NCBI GenBank assembly: GCA_003260075.1
Contig: QLIY01000768.1
Coordinates: 11,073 to 75,072, forward strand
Direction of reading: 5' to 3'
Length of the DNA stretch: 64,000 nucleotides
Source: Phallusia mammillata
Taxonomy: Eukaryota > Chordata > Ascidiacea > Phlebobranchia > Ascidiidae
How positions within the stretch are numbered: the first letter of the stretch is position 1; the number at the start of each line of letters is the position of its first letter. Positions 34,728 through 46,914 of this stretch are shown here, piece after piece. The translations under genes and the position numbers were made by a program. The notes beneath the pieces are model-generated. The model was not told the origin of the DNA, ran no database searches, and worked only from the letters and a program-made list of their open reading frames with translations.

Positions 34728-37238
34728 TAAATCCACATTGCCTAAAACTACAAAACGCTACAAAGTCAGTCAAGTCACAATTTATTTACAAATATTATAA
34801 ACTACGCCCCACGGGGGGGGGGGGGGGGGGGGGGGGGGGGGATAAACTACGCCCCACTAACACCAACAAATGCAGTAACGTAAAATACAAAGAGAGTCAC
34901 TTCTATCTAAACGACATGAACCATGGATGTGCAGCTGTTCAAGGAATTTACTTTAATTGATTGATATTTTTTCGTTGCTGGCAATTTGTGTGCAAACAAA
35001 TCTACAGCGTCACCAAGTGGACGTTTGTTGTAGTGTTATTTGCCACAAAACGGCGCTAAAGAGCTTAACGGTAAACATCTTCAAATCTCTTTTTTCCCGC
35101 TCTATTTCTATTTGTGGTCCCATGAAAGCGTGTCATAGTCGAGAAATGGGTTTAGTACAACAACTGCAAGGTCCATGCATGTAACCTAGGGTTACCAGAC
35201 GTGTGGAATTTTTCGGACATACCGTATTTACTCGATTGCAAGCCGTCCTCGATTGTAAGCCGCACGCTGGAATTTTAGACACGATTGTTTCTTTAATACA
35301 TCTTTCTGTTGTTATATGGTATGACTATTTGCCCATGGGGGGGGGGTCAATTTGTTTGCAAACAAATCTACAGCGTCACCAAGTGAACATTTGTTGTAGT
35401 ATTATTTGCCACAAAACCGCGCTAAAGAGCTTAACGTAAACATCTTTGAAATATCGTATTTCTATTTGTGGACCCATAACATCGACTGCAAGATCCATGC
35501 ATCTAACCTAGCGTTACCAGAGGTGTGGAATTTCTCAGACATATCCGGAATTCGTTTTTATCTGTGTCCAGAAATAATTTTTAAAACCCCTTTTAACGTC
35601 CGGAAGTTTAGCGTCTCGCAGCCTAACCGACTACTGTTTTTTTTATTATCTTGCTGTGGTGCAAAAAAGTTGATGTTTTAACTGTTTTTTTTTTGTGAGT
35701 TTTTGATGCACGATGTAGCCTACACTACATACATGCGGAACGGCTGCAGAAAATGAAAGGCAATAAACAGGTAATTTGGGAAATCTTAAAATCCAACAAA
35801 ACTCTGTTAAAAGGATCGGTTCGCCCAAAACTATGTCCATCAGTTAAACAGTTTGGTGTCGCCAAATATGTTTATTGAACCGTAAGAAAGTTCGCCTACG
35901 CAGATATGGTGACTCTGTAACGTATTAATTTTGAGTTTTATTATTTTTCGTTTGTTTTATGGAATTTCCATTAGTAAAATGTTTGTTCGACAGCTGATAC
36001 GCTGGACGCTACTGGACAATAAGTTCTGAGCGTTGNAAGATGCTGATCGTTAAGTTGGACAATAGCTTCAGAGCATGATATTGCATAACCGTTGAGCGTT
36101 GGTAAACAATATTTGAAATAACTGACGTTAGGTTTAGATCTATATATACGTAGTAAGTTAGGCCGAGCGTTATTCTACTTTTACTTCACTTCAACGTTCA
36201 GTCAATATTCTCTGTTGTACTGCATTGAACTGATGTACGTGGATTCGCTCTGAGTAGAATCGAATAAACTACAAAAACGATCAACTTCTGGAGCAATTAA
36301 TATCCAATATTGAACACGCAGGCTGTAAGACCTCAATCTTACAACTCTAATCCAACCCAATTCCACAACCAAATGGAAATTTAAGGGTTTTTTTTTATCT
36401 AACAGGCGATCCACTTTCTAACATCAAATACAACCCATCTCTTTTCAAGCGCAAAGTGAAAGAGCTTTAAATCTGGGCAAGTGGCTTCGGCTTCTTACTG
36501 GAAATTCCACATTACAATGTCCAATTGTAACTAATCAAAATGACAACTTTAGTAATAGATTAAAACCACCAACAGCATGTGTTAAACTGACGATCACTGT
36601 TTGCCTTTTTAACTATAATACACTAAAACCAATAGACGATAAAATCCTTGGTAAAACAGAATCAGTCGGTTCAAATAAAGGAAGATATATATTTCGCCTA
36701 TGTGACATCATCAGTTCCTTATTCAAATAGAAAAATTTTGTTTAACCAAGGATATTATCGTCCTTTGGTTTTACTGTATCAAGTGTAACTAAGCTCCTTT
36801 GGGACACAAGCATTTTAAGTGAGCGCAAAAGTGCACAAAATGATTATTTATTTATAAAATCTCCAAAAATATTGGCAAAATGCGGCAGCTATTTAAAACT
36901 GCTTGTCACAAATATTAAGCTATTATCAATTCGTGCTATGGGGGGGGGGACCAAGCTCCTTTGGGACACGTGCAATTTAAGTGAGCGCAAAAATGCACAA
37001 AACGATTATTTATTTATAAAATCTCAATCAATATTGGCAAAATGCGGCAGCTTTTTAAAACTGCTTGTCACAAATATTAAGCTATTATCAATTCGTGCTA
37101 TTTGTGTCTCTTTCATCGCAAGATTGTTACGAGCACGGTTTGACAATGCGAACAAACAATCAATTGTGACACACAATGGTAGAGAATGGTTGCTTGTGAA
37201 ACACAATGGAAGTAGAATGGGAAATTGAGTGTTGCAGT
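34728..37238. other. Spacer between alpha2-delta (5' end) and the sulfotransferase-like gene (3' end)
   Basis: It holds the alpha2-delta promoter and 5' UTR, a 29-G run (34813-34841) flanked by a 16-bp direct repeat, and two local duplications around ten-G runs (35337-35346 and 36940-36949). TTTATT on the plus strand near 37008 would read AATAAA for the sulfotransferase-like gene. Around 36000-36350 a stretch with TATATATA and AATAAA resembles a solo LTR, but I could not define its ends. Confidence 0.5.
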
Positions 37239-40200
37239 TTAGCACAGGAGGTAGGTGAAAAGAAAAGCGATGGCAAGAAAAAAAAGAGATACAATAATCT
37301 TAATTTCGCGGATCATTTTCTTTGCTATCCAAGTTTCCCGCATCATTCTATCCGCCACATTGCAAGGGTCGTCCGCCTGGTTTTCACAGGGAAACGGTAT
37401 TTCAGGGATTTCTTTGCCAAGAAAGTCGCATAGTGGTTTCCAACCCTATTATACATAATCTGACTCTTTAGAGCTGCAGTTAGATGAAAATACAGTGCCT
37501 CAAATCTAATAGTCCAACCCTATACAAATGTATAATATGGCTCTTTTGATGACAGAAAAATAGTACACAAGCCCTATGGTCTGTTCCCTACATTTTAGTT
37601 CACAACGTTGGCACAGCAAAATACATGTTTACCCTTATGTGAATAATGGCCAACAAAAAATTGATAAACAAGCGTGTTATTTTCGAAACAACTAGAGGTA
37701 ATAATTTGGAGACGAGACCAAAGATATTTAACAGTTTAAATTTAACTTTTTTAATTTAAACGTGCCGTTTAGCTTAAATCGCATTACCTAAGTGTAACGA
37801 TAACCAATTTCGTTTCAACGTTCGAAATTCAAGGTGGCAAATTTTTGATCATTTCAGTGACATGTTTGTTGTGTTAGTTATTTAGCTATTTTTAACGGGA
37901 GTCAGAGTATTTTTTACAGTAACGCAATCCAACCTATACAAACCTGTTGCACGTTAAACTCGAGTAGCTGAGGTTTTGGCACAGTTGCTCTGACGTAAGT
38001 GTTGTGACGTTTCAGAAACTTCTTCCACAAGAGGGGGTGAGGGTTCACTTCACCCTGCAAACATGAAATTTGACTAAATAAAGCTTCAAATATATCAGTG
38101 AATCTGGGCAGGAACTTGGCCAAATGGCCTGGCGCCCCTGACCCAAAAGACTAAAAAAAACTGATTGGGATTCGTTCCCGGGAGTGTCCTGGGTTCGAAC
38201 CCAATGAAAAAATATAAAGTATCTGATTTTCTAAAGCTTCAAGTATGTCAGTGAGGTTTCAACTAAACCTGTAATGTGATTTTTCAGCCGAAAGGTACAT
38301 TGAAAAAGTCAAGTTTAGCTTTANTCAGTGAATCGGGGCAGGAACTTGGCCAAATGGCCTGGCGCCCCTGACCCAAAAGACTAAAAAAAACTGATTGGGA
38401 TTCGTTCCCGGGAGTGTCCTGGGTTCGAACCCAATGAAAAAATATAAAGTATCTGATTTTCTAAAGCTTCAAGTATGTCAGTGAGGTTACAACTAAACCT
38501 GTAATGTGATTTTTCAGCCAAAAGGTACGTTGAAAAAGTCAAGTTTAGCTTTACATTGTGCCACCTTCTGGGCGCTTTTTTTTTTGAAACTACTTTATAT
38601 TAATTTATGTAACGCACCTAGAACTGTTTATGAGGGAAAGCGTTAACTTAAGAGTCGTGTAAAAGAGGGCAGGACTTTAAAAGCCATATTAAATCCACAA
38701 CAAAATGTCTGAATTTATTTGCAAAATCCAATCGACAAAATTTAAGGGAAAGAACAAGCCGACAATTGTTTTTTGTTGCGCCAATAACTCTACAGGCAGG
38801 ATTGCTCAGCTGGCCTGACAAGGTCGTTTTAATCTCCGATACGCACAACTTGTTGAGACGTGAAGTCGAAACATGTCCTTCCTCGTTCAACGAATCGCGG
38901 CGACAAATTTCCGCGGACTCGAATCGGTCAATTGTTTTCCGCCTTTTACGTGGAATCGCGGGATTAATTGGTCAATTGTTTCCCGCCTTATACGTGGAAA
39001 TCTCCCTGAACGGGACACACCCAACCAAGCTGTGGAAGGAATTGTGAATGGGCGACTGTGAGGTCACAGAAAGGTTTGTGTTTCCCCCAATTCACGCACC
39101 GATTAATCAATTTCAAGGTCGTGAAGGTCAAGAAGTATAAATTTTCAAAATGTGGGCCAAGCCTATTCCACATTTGACATAAACTTTCGTTTTCACGTTG
39201 GCAGATCTGAAGATAAATTTGACCTCCAACGTTTTTCACCCACCAATATTATGCATTAACCAACATACTTATATATTTGTCCCCGAAGAATGCCACAAAC
39301 AATCCGCTTTATTGGGGGGGGGGGAACTTGATCTCCAAGTTTTTTCACCCACCAATATTATGCATTAACCAACTTACTTATATATTTGTCCCCGAAGAAT
39401 GCCACAAACAATCCGCTTTATTCACAGAAATTCGTATTTTCACACAAGCCAGTTGTGACGTCACAGACTGATTTGTTTGTTGTTTAAGATTCAAATTTCC
39501 CCGATTTACAAAACTATTCACATAGCGGACCCGAAATTCGAGCCCAGCCCGAAACTGAAATACCTGCAGGCCTGTTTAGACTCAAAAGTTCGAATTACTA
39601 AAGCGAACAACACAAATGTGAAGCCAGGTCCGAACCAAGCCCGTTATTTTTAAGAACCAGTCGTAACTGCGACCAGTTGTGGCGTAAGTATACATAGTAT
39701 CGTATGTGGCAATTATGGCTATAGTGAACCTAAGTCTTGTGGCTAAATCAAATTTTCTTTTGACATAAGTGTCGTGCTATGATATAACCATGTATTGTAT
39801 CATACGCTAACGACACAGAAATTAGTAGTTTAAACCCTCCTCTGCTCAATTATAAGTTTATCATCTTCAACCACGAGAAGCTCGTGTCAAAATCGTTTCT
39901 GGTTTTCATCCAACTTTAAGTGAGGTCCTGACTGTTGGTTGAAGCTGATACTATTGCCAGTTTGAAACGGTTTGCAATGTGCTTGTGTGGCGTACGTTAA
40001 CGATGGGAGGATGGGGGGGGGGATTTAAGTGAGGTCCAGTCCAGACTATTGGTTGAAGCTGATACTCTTCCTAATTTAAAACGGTTTGCAATGTGCTTGT
40101 GTGGCGTACGTTAACGATGGGAGGATTCAATCCCTTGTTGCAAACACGGCAACGTACTCATATTTGAATTTTTTAACAGTAAAACTAATAGACGATAAAC

Positions 40201-41815
40201 CCTTGGTAAAACAGAACTAGTTAGTCTCAGTCAAAGGAATAAATATTTTGCCTAAATAACATCATCAGTTTTATATTCAAATAGTTTAGGCTTTGCTGTT
40301 GATGGTTTTGATCCATTACTGAAACTGAATGATAAAAACCTGCCTTCGTACATTATTCATAATCCACAATACCCCAAGTTATATCAAATAAAGTCCCACG
40401 GTGAGATTCGAACCCAGGACAGTTGTCAGTTAAAAACATGCATTTATCAATGGGATCAGCTCATGTATAAATCATATTACTCAAGGCCTATGAAAGGCCT
40501 TACACCAAACCAAGATGGTCTCCCAAGCATTCCTATATGGCAAGTCACACGCAAGCAAAAAATTGAAGTCTTATTTAGGTCATAAAAACGAATCAAGCGG
40601 GGGGGGGGGAAAACATGCATTCATCAATGGGATCAGCTCATGTATACATCATAGTACTCAAGGCCTATTAAAGGCTTTACACCAAACCAAGATGGTCTCC
40701 CAAGCATTCCCATATAGCAAGACACATGCAAGCAAAAAATTGAAGTCTTATTTAGGTCATAAAAACGAATCAAGCCGGTCGCCCAAGCATTCCTACATGG
40801 CAAGGCCCAGGCTAGAAAACTCTAACCGGCGGTGGGATTCGAACCCACGACACGACAGTTACATTCAACATTTGTTTGTTGCAACTTACCAAGGTAATAA
40901 CGGAGAGGTTGTAATACCATTTAAGCAGTCTCCTCAGGGTTGGAGAGAGGTAGTAGAATATCCAGAGCACTTGGTAGCGCCCCACAGCACGTGATGTCAT
41001 CTTCTCATAACTCTCAAACCACTCATCGGGCTCACGAACCATCAAGATAACCTGGATGAAAATTGCATTGTGGATGTTGCTGCCAGGCATAATATCAAGT
41101 TTATAGAGCTCTTCAGGCAATTTTATTTGTATTCCGACGTTTCGACGTCCTATACAGGTCGCCTCCATCGCAGTAAATAACACTAAATGCGCGTAGTACA
41201 GTGCACGATAAACAAAGGAAATTGTTGTTGTTGCCTAGCAACGTTACTTGGTGGGAAAATATATTTGACCTTCACTCGTTCCTGTGAGTCAAGTTCAAAT
41301 CCAACATATAGATATGTTAACAGACAGTTTAGTGATTTTGTGGTGTTATTGCGGTTGTACACTGTTAGAAATGTTGGTTAATTGAGTTAGGTTTATAATG
41401 AATTCGCCAAACGAAAATTATGTAAAGTCAAAATTTTACCTAACAATTTTTTGTGGATTAGGGTCTGTTTTCACCCAAGTTAAAATGTTGGGTAATTTCT
41501 TGTTTATCCAATGCGGTTGATTATGACAGAGAAATATTGACGCAAAATGGGAAACTTTTTTCATATTTCGCTGATGATGATCAATTTCTGATCGAAGCAT
41601 TTGATAAAAAAACATAATTTGTTTCACGTCTATTTGGGCCTCGTTAGATTTGTAAACGGATGCAAGTACAGTGTGCCGGAAAATTGCCGTGTTTTCATAA
41701 TGCGGTCATCAGCCGTTCGTGGCCCTAAGCGTGTAAATATTTTATTCAACTTATAACAGCACGCGGTCAGTCACAAAACGATTTTAAAGAAATATGTGGA
41801 CATGAGACGAAACAA

Positions 41816-41861
<46 letters not shown>

Positions 41862-44800
41862 TTCCCGATCTTCCCAAGCATTTTTTCTTTGTCATTGTTT
41901 AAATTTAAAACACCACTTTCGAAAATCGTGATCGCTAATTTTAATGATCTTTTTCAGCAAACTTTTAAGGTCGAGCATTGGACGGTATAGCAGCCCACAA
42001 ATGGGTGAACAAATGGGATAAATTTTCTAAACGAAATATGTGGTATACTCGAAAAACGGGCAACATATTTAAAACTAATAACAAAGTTCGTGGAACAAAT
42101 CAGTTTATTGATAAAAGTCCTTAAGGTCAGAATATTGTTTGTTAAAACCAACAAAAAATGCCAAACAAAAATGGGTCGGTTTCAGCATTAATTCACTGTC
42201 ACATTAAACGTCATTTTGGTAGGATGGGTTTTGTCATAAAAGTTTTGTTTATTTTCAATGCCACGCTGTTTACAAATTTTTGCTCCAATTTGAACTTTCA
42301 AAACCTTTTATTTAAACTGAAATCGTGACCGACCGTTCACGTAAGTACGACTTTAAAGTATTTGTTTGACAAGGTCGTTTCAAGGTCATGCACTTGCACG
42401 TGCTTTTGCTCCGGCAACAAGATAGAGATCTCGTTTGCTTCGGGCTGTTTACATTTTCGTATAATTTCGACGTATTTTGACTTTAACCGTAGTTTGGTGA
42501 ACTTTATATTGTTTGTTTGCCATTCAAAAACGCTTTAATGAAAATGGGCACATTTCAATTACTTCCACCAGCAAAATCTTTCCCAGTTAAACTTTCCAGG
42601 AGATTATATTAATCAGGAAATATAGTAAATTATTGTAGAGCAGCGATTCCCAGCCTTTCTGGTGCCGCGACCCCTTGATAGCATTTGCCAAGTTGCGGTG
42701 ACTGCAAGGATAAAATTAGTAGGCTATATATAAAAACTGAATATATTTTTTCTCTACAATAAAGTGGTCCATGAGTTTATTTTATTGAGGCTAGTGGTCC
42801 ATGGCCTAAAACGTTGGGAACCACTGCCTTAGGCGACCCTAGGCAAATTGACAGGGGACCCCAGTTGAGGTCGCGACCTACATGTTGGGAACCGCTGTTC
42901 TAGAGAGTTATCTTAACAATTTACAAACGGTCGACCTGGGAATGGAACCCACGTCTTGTTACCTTTGCTTCCGGCCATCGTTGCAGGAATTCGTCGAAGA
43001 AGTAGGAATGCGGAAGATCGACAACAGCTTCGACTTTTTCCGAGTAGACTTTATCGAACATTCGATCCAGGTTTGGAACCGATCCTCCCCAAACCGCCTC
43101 CCATTCCTCGAACGCGTATTCTATCGCTTCTTCTACGTCATAAACTGAAACGCGATGTAAATGTTTTCATATTGGGCTTCGACGAAAACAACTAATGCAA
43201 TTATAATTTAGTGTAATTTAGTTTGATTCAAAACATGCTAGATTGAGTCGCCCTTGAGTCAGTTGAAAAAAATCTGCGTAACATTGGCATTGTGGCGTCA
43301 CAGCCTATTGTACATGTGGGGTCTGTGACGTAAGAAGGTAAAAATATTCCTGCGACCGCGTCCAGTTTCGCGGGTGAATAACAACACAACTCTATTCACG
43401 ATTTCGGCCCCCGCTTAACCCCATTGGCCAGTGGTTCTCAACTCGTTTCAAGCCATGGACCACCGGCCCAGTAAAAATAATATCATGGACCATTTCTTTC
43501 TGGATCAAGATTGAAGTATACGCATACGAAAACCATTTGGGCTTGAAGCATAATTCTTTTAAACCGGGGGGGGGGGTGGTGCAAAATTCACAGTTGTCAT
43601 GTTATTTCATCAATCCGACACAAAATCGCTCAAACGTCAGGGGGGGGGGCCATGGACCATTTCTTTCTGGATCAAGATTGAAGTACGCATACGAAAACCA
43701 TTTGGGCTTGAAGCATAATTCTTTTAAACCGATTTTCAAGAAGTGAGATACAATTATTTACAGTTAAAATTTAGGTGCTCTTTCAACATGTAATATGCAA
43801 TCATCTCTAGTTTATCACTTAATGTGGACGTCCTGTGGACACAAAAGTCATCATGGACCACTAGTTGAGAACCACTTCCGTAAGGAATATAATGGAGCCT
43901 TCAAACACGGCGAAGTTTCGCACACAACCAATAGTGTTAAACCTCGATAAACCCGCACTGCAAATTCACACAAAGTTGTCATGTTATTTCATCAATCCGA
44001 CACAAAATCGCTCAAACGTCAAACAGCACTTCCATACATAGGGCTATGTTTCCTATGGGTGAGCGCAAAACCTTGACATTGGAGCCGTGACCTTGTGTAA
44101 CGCCCTTGAATCACAAAGCGAGGATTCAAAATCTCTTTTGAGAAGCTGTGACATCACACAATCGATTTTATGCAGCTCCGAATTCCCTTTGTTGACGGAC
44201 AAAGGTTTGCGATCCAAAGCATTCTTCCGGACAATGACAGACGCGTAGACGGCCAAGAGTTTCAAATTAAATTTTTGCTTGGGTTTTTCACTGAAATTAG
44301 GAGTTCTAAACCCCCCCAAGGACCCCAGTATAACCCCAATGTTACCCACGCTTCACTTGCTGTGAAAGAGTTTGAAATTTCAGTAAAACTCGCTGATTCG
44401 GTTCGGTGACAGCGAGCGAATCCTTTGGCGTGTTTTGTCTGCTTCGCGTTACGACTGAACGAAATCGGCCTGAAAACTTTCCGCCAAATAACGAGAAAAA
44501 ACAAACTTTCCGCCAAATAACGATGAAAGACAAGCGACCACCATTATATTAAAAATGAGTTTGTACAACAATGCTAAAAATTCAAGTTTAAAAAAAAGTT
44601 GGGGTTAGTACGACAGCTATATACAAAAGTTGGGGTTACAAAATTATTTTCTATTACTTTTGATTGACACATGGGTAGATAGGAACTTGATTAAAACATC
44701 AAATCACAGAATTTCATATTGTACCAACTTAATTACGGTGATTTCATTCGGGTAAATCATCTTGTATTTCCGGTTTACGCTTCTCAATTTACGTAGAAAT

Positions 44801-46151
44801 TATCTTTGATGCCGAACTTTAACATCAAAACCAAGCTATCAGCATTCTTCGCATGTGTTTGCGGGTCGCCATAAAACCACGTGTGAGATTTAATTGATAT
44901 AACGAGCCAACTTCGACAAATCTGGTGTTTACGCACTCGCAACGAGCAAGCTAGGTTAGTTTCGCTGGAGGCAAAGCGAGCTAGACATTCCACTTTACAC
45001 ATTACATGGAAGTTTGGCCGTTTCACCGCCCAGCTACGCGGTGTTGACGATTTAATTGTTGCGCGGCTGATAGGAGCAGTGTGTCCAATACAGGAAATTG
45101 AAACGACGAGAATTGTCGAACAAACCGCAATCGTTTCAAATCTAATTGTACGTGAATTCCACAAGCGTAACTTTACCTACAACTCATGCCCTTTTGTATT
45201 GTTTTCAACACTTTATGTAACACGCCATGAGTTCTTGGGACTTCTTTATTTGCTTTTTAAAGTAAATGTTAGTTCACTGTGGCAAACGTTTTCCTAGAAG
45301 TTCACATATCGATTCGACCTATCTTACTTTTACTTAGACATTTTTTTTCAGTTTTTCTAATCAATTTTTAACGAGTTGGACACACTCACATTCAAGACCC
45401 AGTTATTGTTTAAAAACATTCAGGGTTAACCCCACTTTACCACGATAGCGATGGGAAATATTACCTGAAACAACTTTATACTGATGCTTCAAATAAATTC
45501 ATGCAGGGTTTGGTATTTAGATTTAATCACGAACATTTGTGGGTTCACTGGGGTTTTATTTGCATACGTGATGTTCTGTAAGGTCAGATAAACCCGAGAT
45601 GCGTGTCGCGCTTTATACGCTGTAAATGTTTAACCCAGCAGCCCAATGTTCCTCAGCTGAAACCTCACCAACCAACTAAAACTGGGATACACAAGTTTGC
45701 TGCTATCAATACCAATGTCAGCATTTATGCGTTCCGACTTGACACAAGAAATCTCACAACACATGCAGATTATAATCATGAACAATGTTTTGCCGTAAAC
45801 ATTCGCAAAGGTAGGCTACGTTTCAAATCTTATTTGTTACACAGACACAGTGTTTCAGCAGATGCAGTAATTTTCACAAGCGCAGATGAGAAATTGTTTA
45901 ATGGACATTATAAAATTTTGGGAAACACATTTGATTTCATCTCGTTGAATGCTCTGCACCTCAAACATCAACACTAATTAAGCCATAACGCCGTCGGCTA
46001 AAGTTACTTCGACGCACAAGCTCTATATAGTTGACAGACAATCTATATGTCGGACTTCGTTTATCTCACCTTTGTCATATCCCAGGAGCCTGAGAGCAGT
46101 TGCAATCGATTTCGTCCCAGTTTTTGCTGCCCCTGCACAAATAACCTTCAT
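37239..46151 (-). CDS. Sulfotransfer_4-type P-loop protein with C-terminal membrane anchor
   Basis: Five exons: 46151-46070, 43144-42963, 41051-40890, 38054-37944 and 37445-37239, totalling 744 nt (247 residues, stop TAA). The start ATG at 46151 has an in-frame TGA upstream. Residues 2-15 (KVICAGAAKTGTKS) are the PAPS-binding P-loop. Residues about 88-101 (VILMVREPDEWFES) match the second nucleotide-binding strand of the family. The later blocks VYDVEEAIEYAFEEW, HNTYVRATVPKPQLLEFNV and GWKPLCDFLGKEIP are also family-typical. Many invertebrate members have no assigned substrate, so I do not name one. The end is hydrophobic (IIVSLFFLAIAFLFTYLLC), suggesting a tail anchor in the secretory pathway (inference). 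Introns contain hAT, SINE and MITE insertions and several poly-G joints, but no exon is touched. Confidence 0.92.
38084..38560. repeat. Duplicated tRNA-SINE-bearing block split by n at 38325
   Basis: The block from about 38092 recurs from 38326. Each copy has GGCAGGAACTTGGCCAAATG (A-box-like) and GGGTTCGAACCC (B box), about 100 bp apart. The copies are nearly identical and the single n lies at the joint. It lies in the intron before exon 37944-38054 of the sulfotransferase-like gene. Confidence 0.7.
40385..40860 (-). repeat. tRNA-derived SINE copies, one pair split by poly-G
   Basis: Repeated SINE bodies (CAAGATGGTCTCCCAAGCAT, AGGTCATAAAAACGAATCAAG) occur on both sides of the G run at 40599-40609. 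A further copy ends in GGTGGGATTCGAACCCACG at about 40834, just inside the intron after exon 40890-41051. Confidence 0.65.
41078..41220. mobile_element. MITE family A copy
   Basis: It carries GCTGCCAGGCATAAT, AGAGCTCTTCAGGCAATT, TTCCGACGTTTCGACGTCC and a centre ending CAGTGCACGATAAACAAAGG. It lies just upstream of exon 40890-41051 in the sulfotransferase-like gene. Confidence 0.78.
41816..41860. repeat. Poly-G run, 45 nt
   Basis: It lies in an intron of the sulfotransferase-like gene, between exons 42963-43144 and 40890-41051. I found no clear flanking duplication. Confidence 0.75.
42641..42897. mobile_element. hAT non-autonomous element
   Basis: The left end is CAGCGATTCCCAGCCTTTC and the right end ATGTTGGGAACCGCTG. 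The 8-bp flanks TTGTAGAG and TTCTAGAG differ at one base. An internal CGTTGGGAACCACTG suggests an older nested end. It lies 65 bp from exon 42963-43144. Confidence 0.82.
43429..43877. mobile_element. hAT-like element interrupted by poly-G and a local duplication
   Basis: The ends are CAGTGGTTCTCAACTCGTTT and CTAGTTGAGAACCACTT. Inside, GGACCATTTCTTTCTGGATC occurs twice, separated by G runs at 43566-43576 and 43640-43649. Target duplication is unclear. Confidence 0.5.
43980..45000. other. Intron sequence of the sulfotransferase-like gene, no supported gene
   Basis: The sequence just before 44030 repeats the stretch ahead of 43640 (CATCAATCCGACACAAAATC). An open frame of 126 codons on the minus strand at 44784-45164 has a hydrophobic start but no family I recognise and no splice-site support. 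I do not call it. Confidence 0.4.
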
Positions 46152-46914
46152 ATCAACATACACTTCCCCGCACTCTGGTTCTGCTGGCGGTCACAGCGCG
46201 TCGCATTGTCGCTTGATCCAACACACCGCCACACACTGCAGCTTGGCTCAATTAAAACACGACTTAACGTTTCTCCTAAACATGAAATCGCGAAAAACTA
46301 AACGCGCTATTCGTGCGTCGGCTTGGTGGCGTACAGAAAACCTTTGCACAGTTTGTTTCTACTGAAATTAAGTTTAACATGTAAAGCTTTCATTGTAAAT
46401 TTTTACATGCTTTTATAGATTTTTAAGAGATTTGTTCCTTCTATTTAAAACCCTACGACCTTCTTATACAGACCGTTTGACTCTGCAGATTACGAAAAGT
46501 GATCTTTTTATGTTTTTTGTTTTTCCTCGTAATGCTTTACTATCGACCTCAAATTTGACAAGTTGCAAATCAAAAAACTGTCCAGCTGTATTTATTTTTG
46601 TTTAGACATTAAAGATAACAGAAAAATCAAAGTGCACCTATTACAGGGGCAATGCCCACTCAATATTCATATGTATGTTAAATTACAAAGATATTTTTCT
46701 GTTCTGTTATAGCTAACATTTTAATATATGTTTTTTAAAAAGTTGCGCAGGACAAAAATATTTCGGCAACAACAGCACGCGACACCAGACACTTTATAGC
46801 GCGACCCGCGACATTATACACATTCGACTGAAAGGTCGTTTGTTCTGAATTTTGCGAAAGATTTTTGTGAAACAAACGTTAAGTTTACGCCATTATTGCG
46901 TCAAAACATTCACA
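46152..46914. promoter_or_regulatory. Divergent promoter region between the sulfotransferase-like gene and LUC7L3
   Basis: The start codons of two genes on opposite strands are 763 bp apart. Both 5' UTRs and probably both promoters must lie here. The middle is AT-rich, and I see no clear TATA box assignable to either gene. A shared promoter is inference. Confidence 0.5.

Noticed and set aside
35990..36360. Possible solo LTR with TATA and AATAAA
   Set aside because: I could not define TG...CA ends or a matching target duplication, and an n interrupts it at 36036.
44784..45164. 126-codon minus-strand frame with hydrophobic N-terminus
   Set aside because: Composition and context fit intronic chance sequence; the signal-like start alone is not enough.
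45603..45977. 124-codon plus-strand frame
   Set aside because: It matches no family I know, lies antisense in an intron of the sulfotransferase-like gene, and lacks promoter or splice context. Chance frame.
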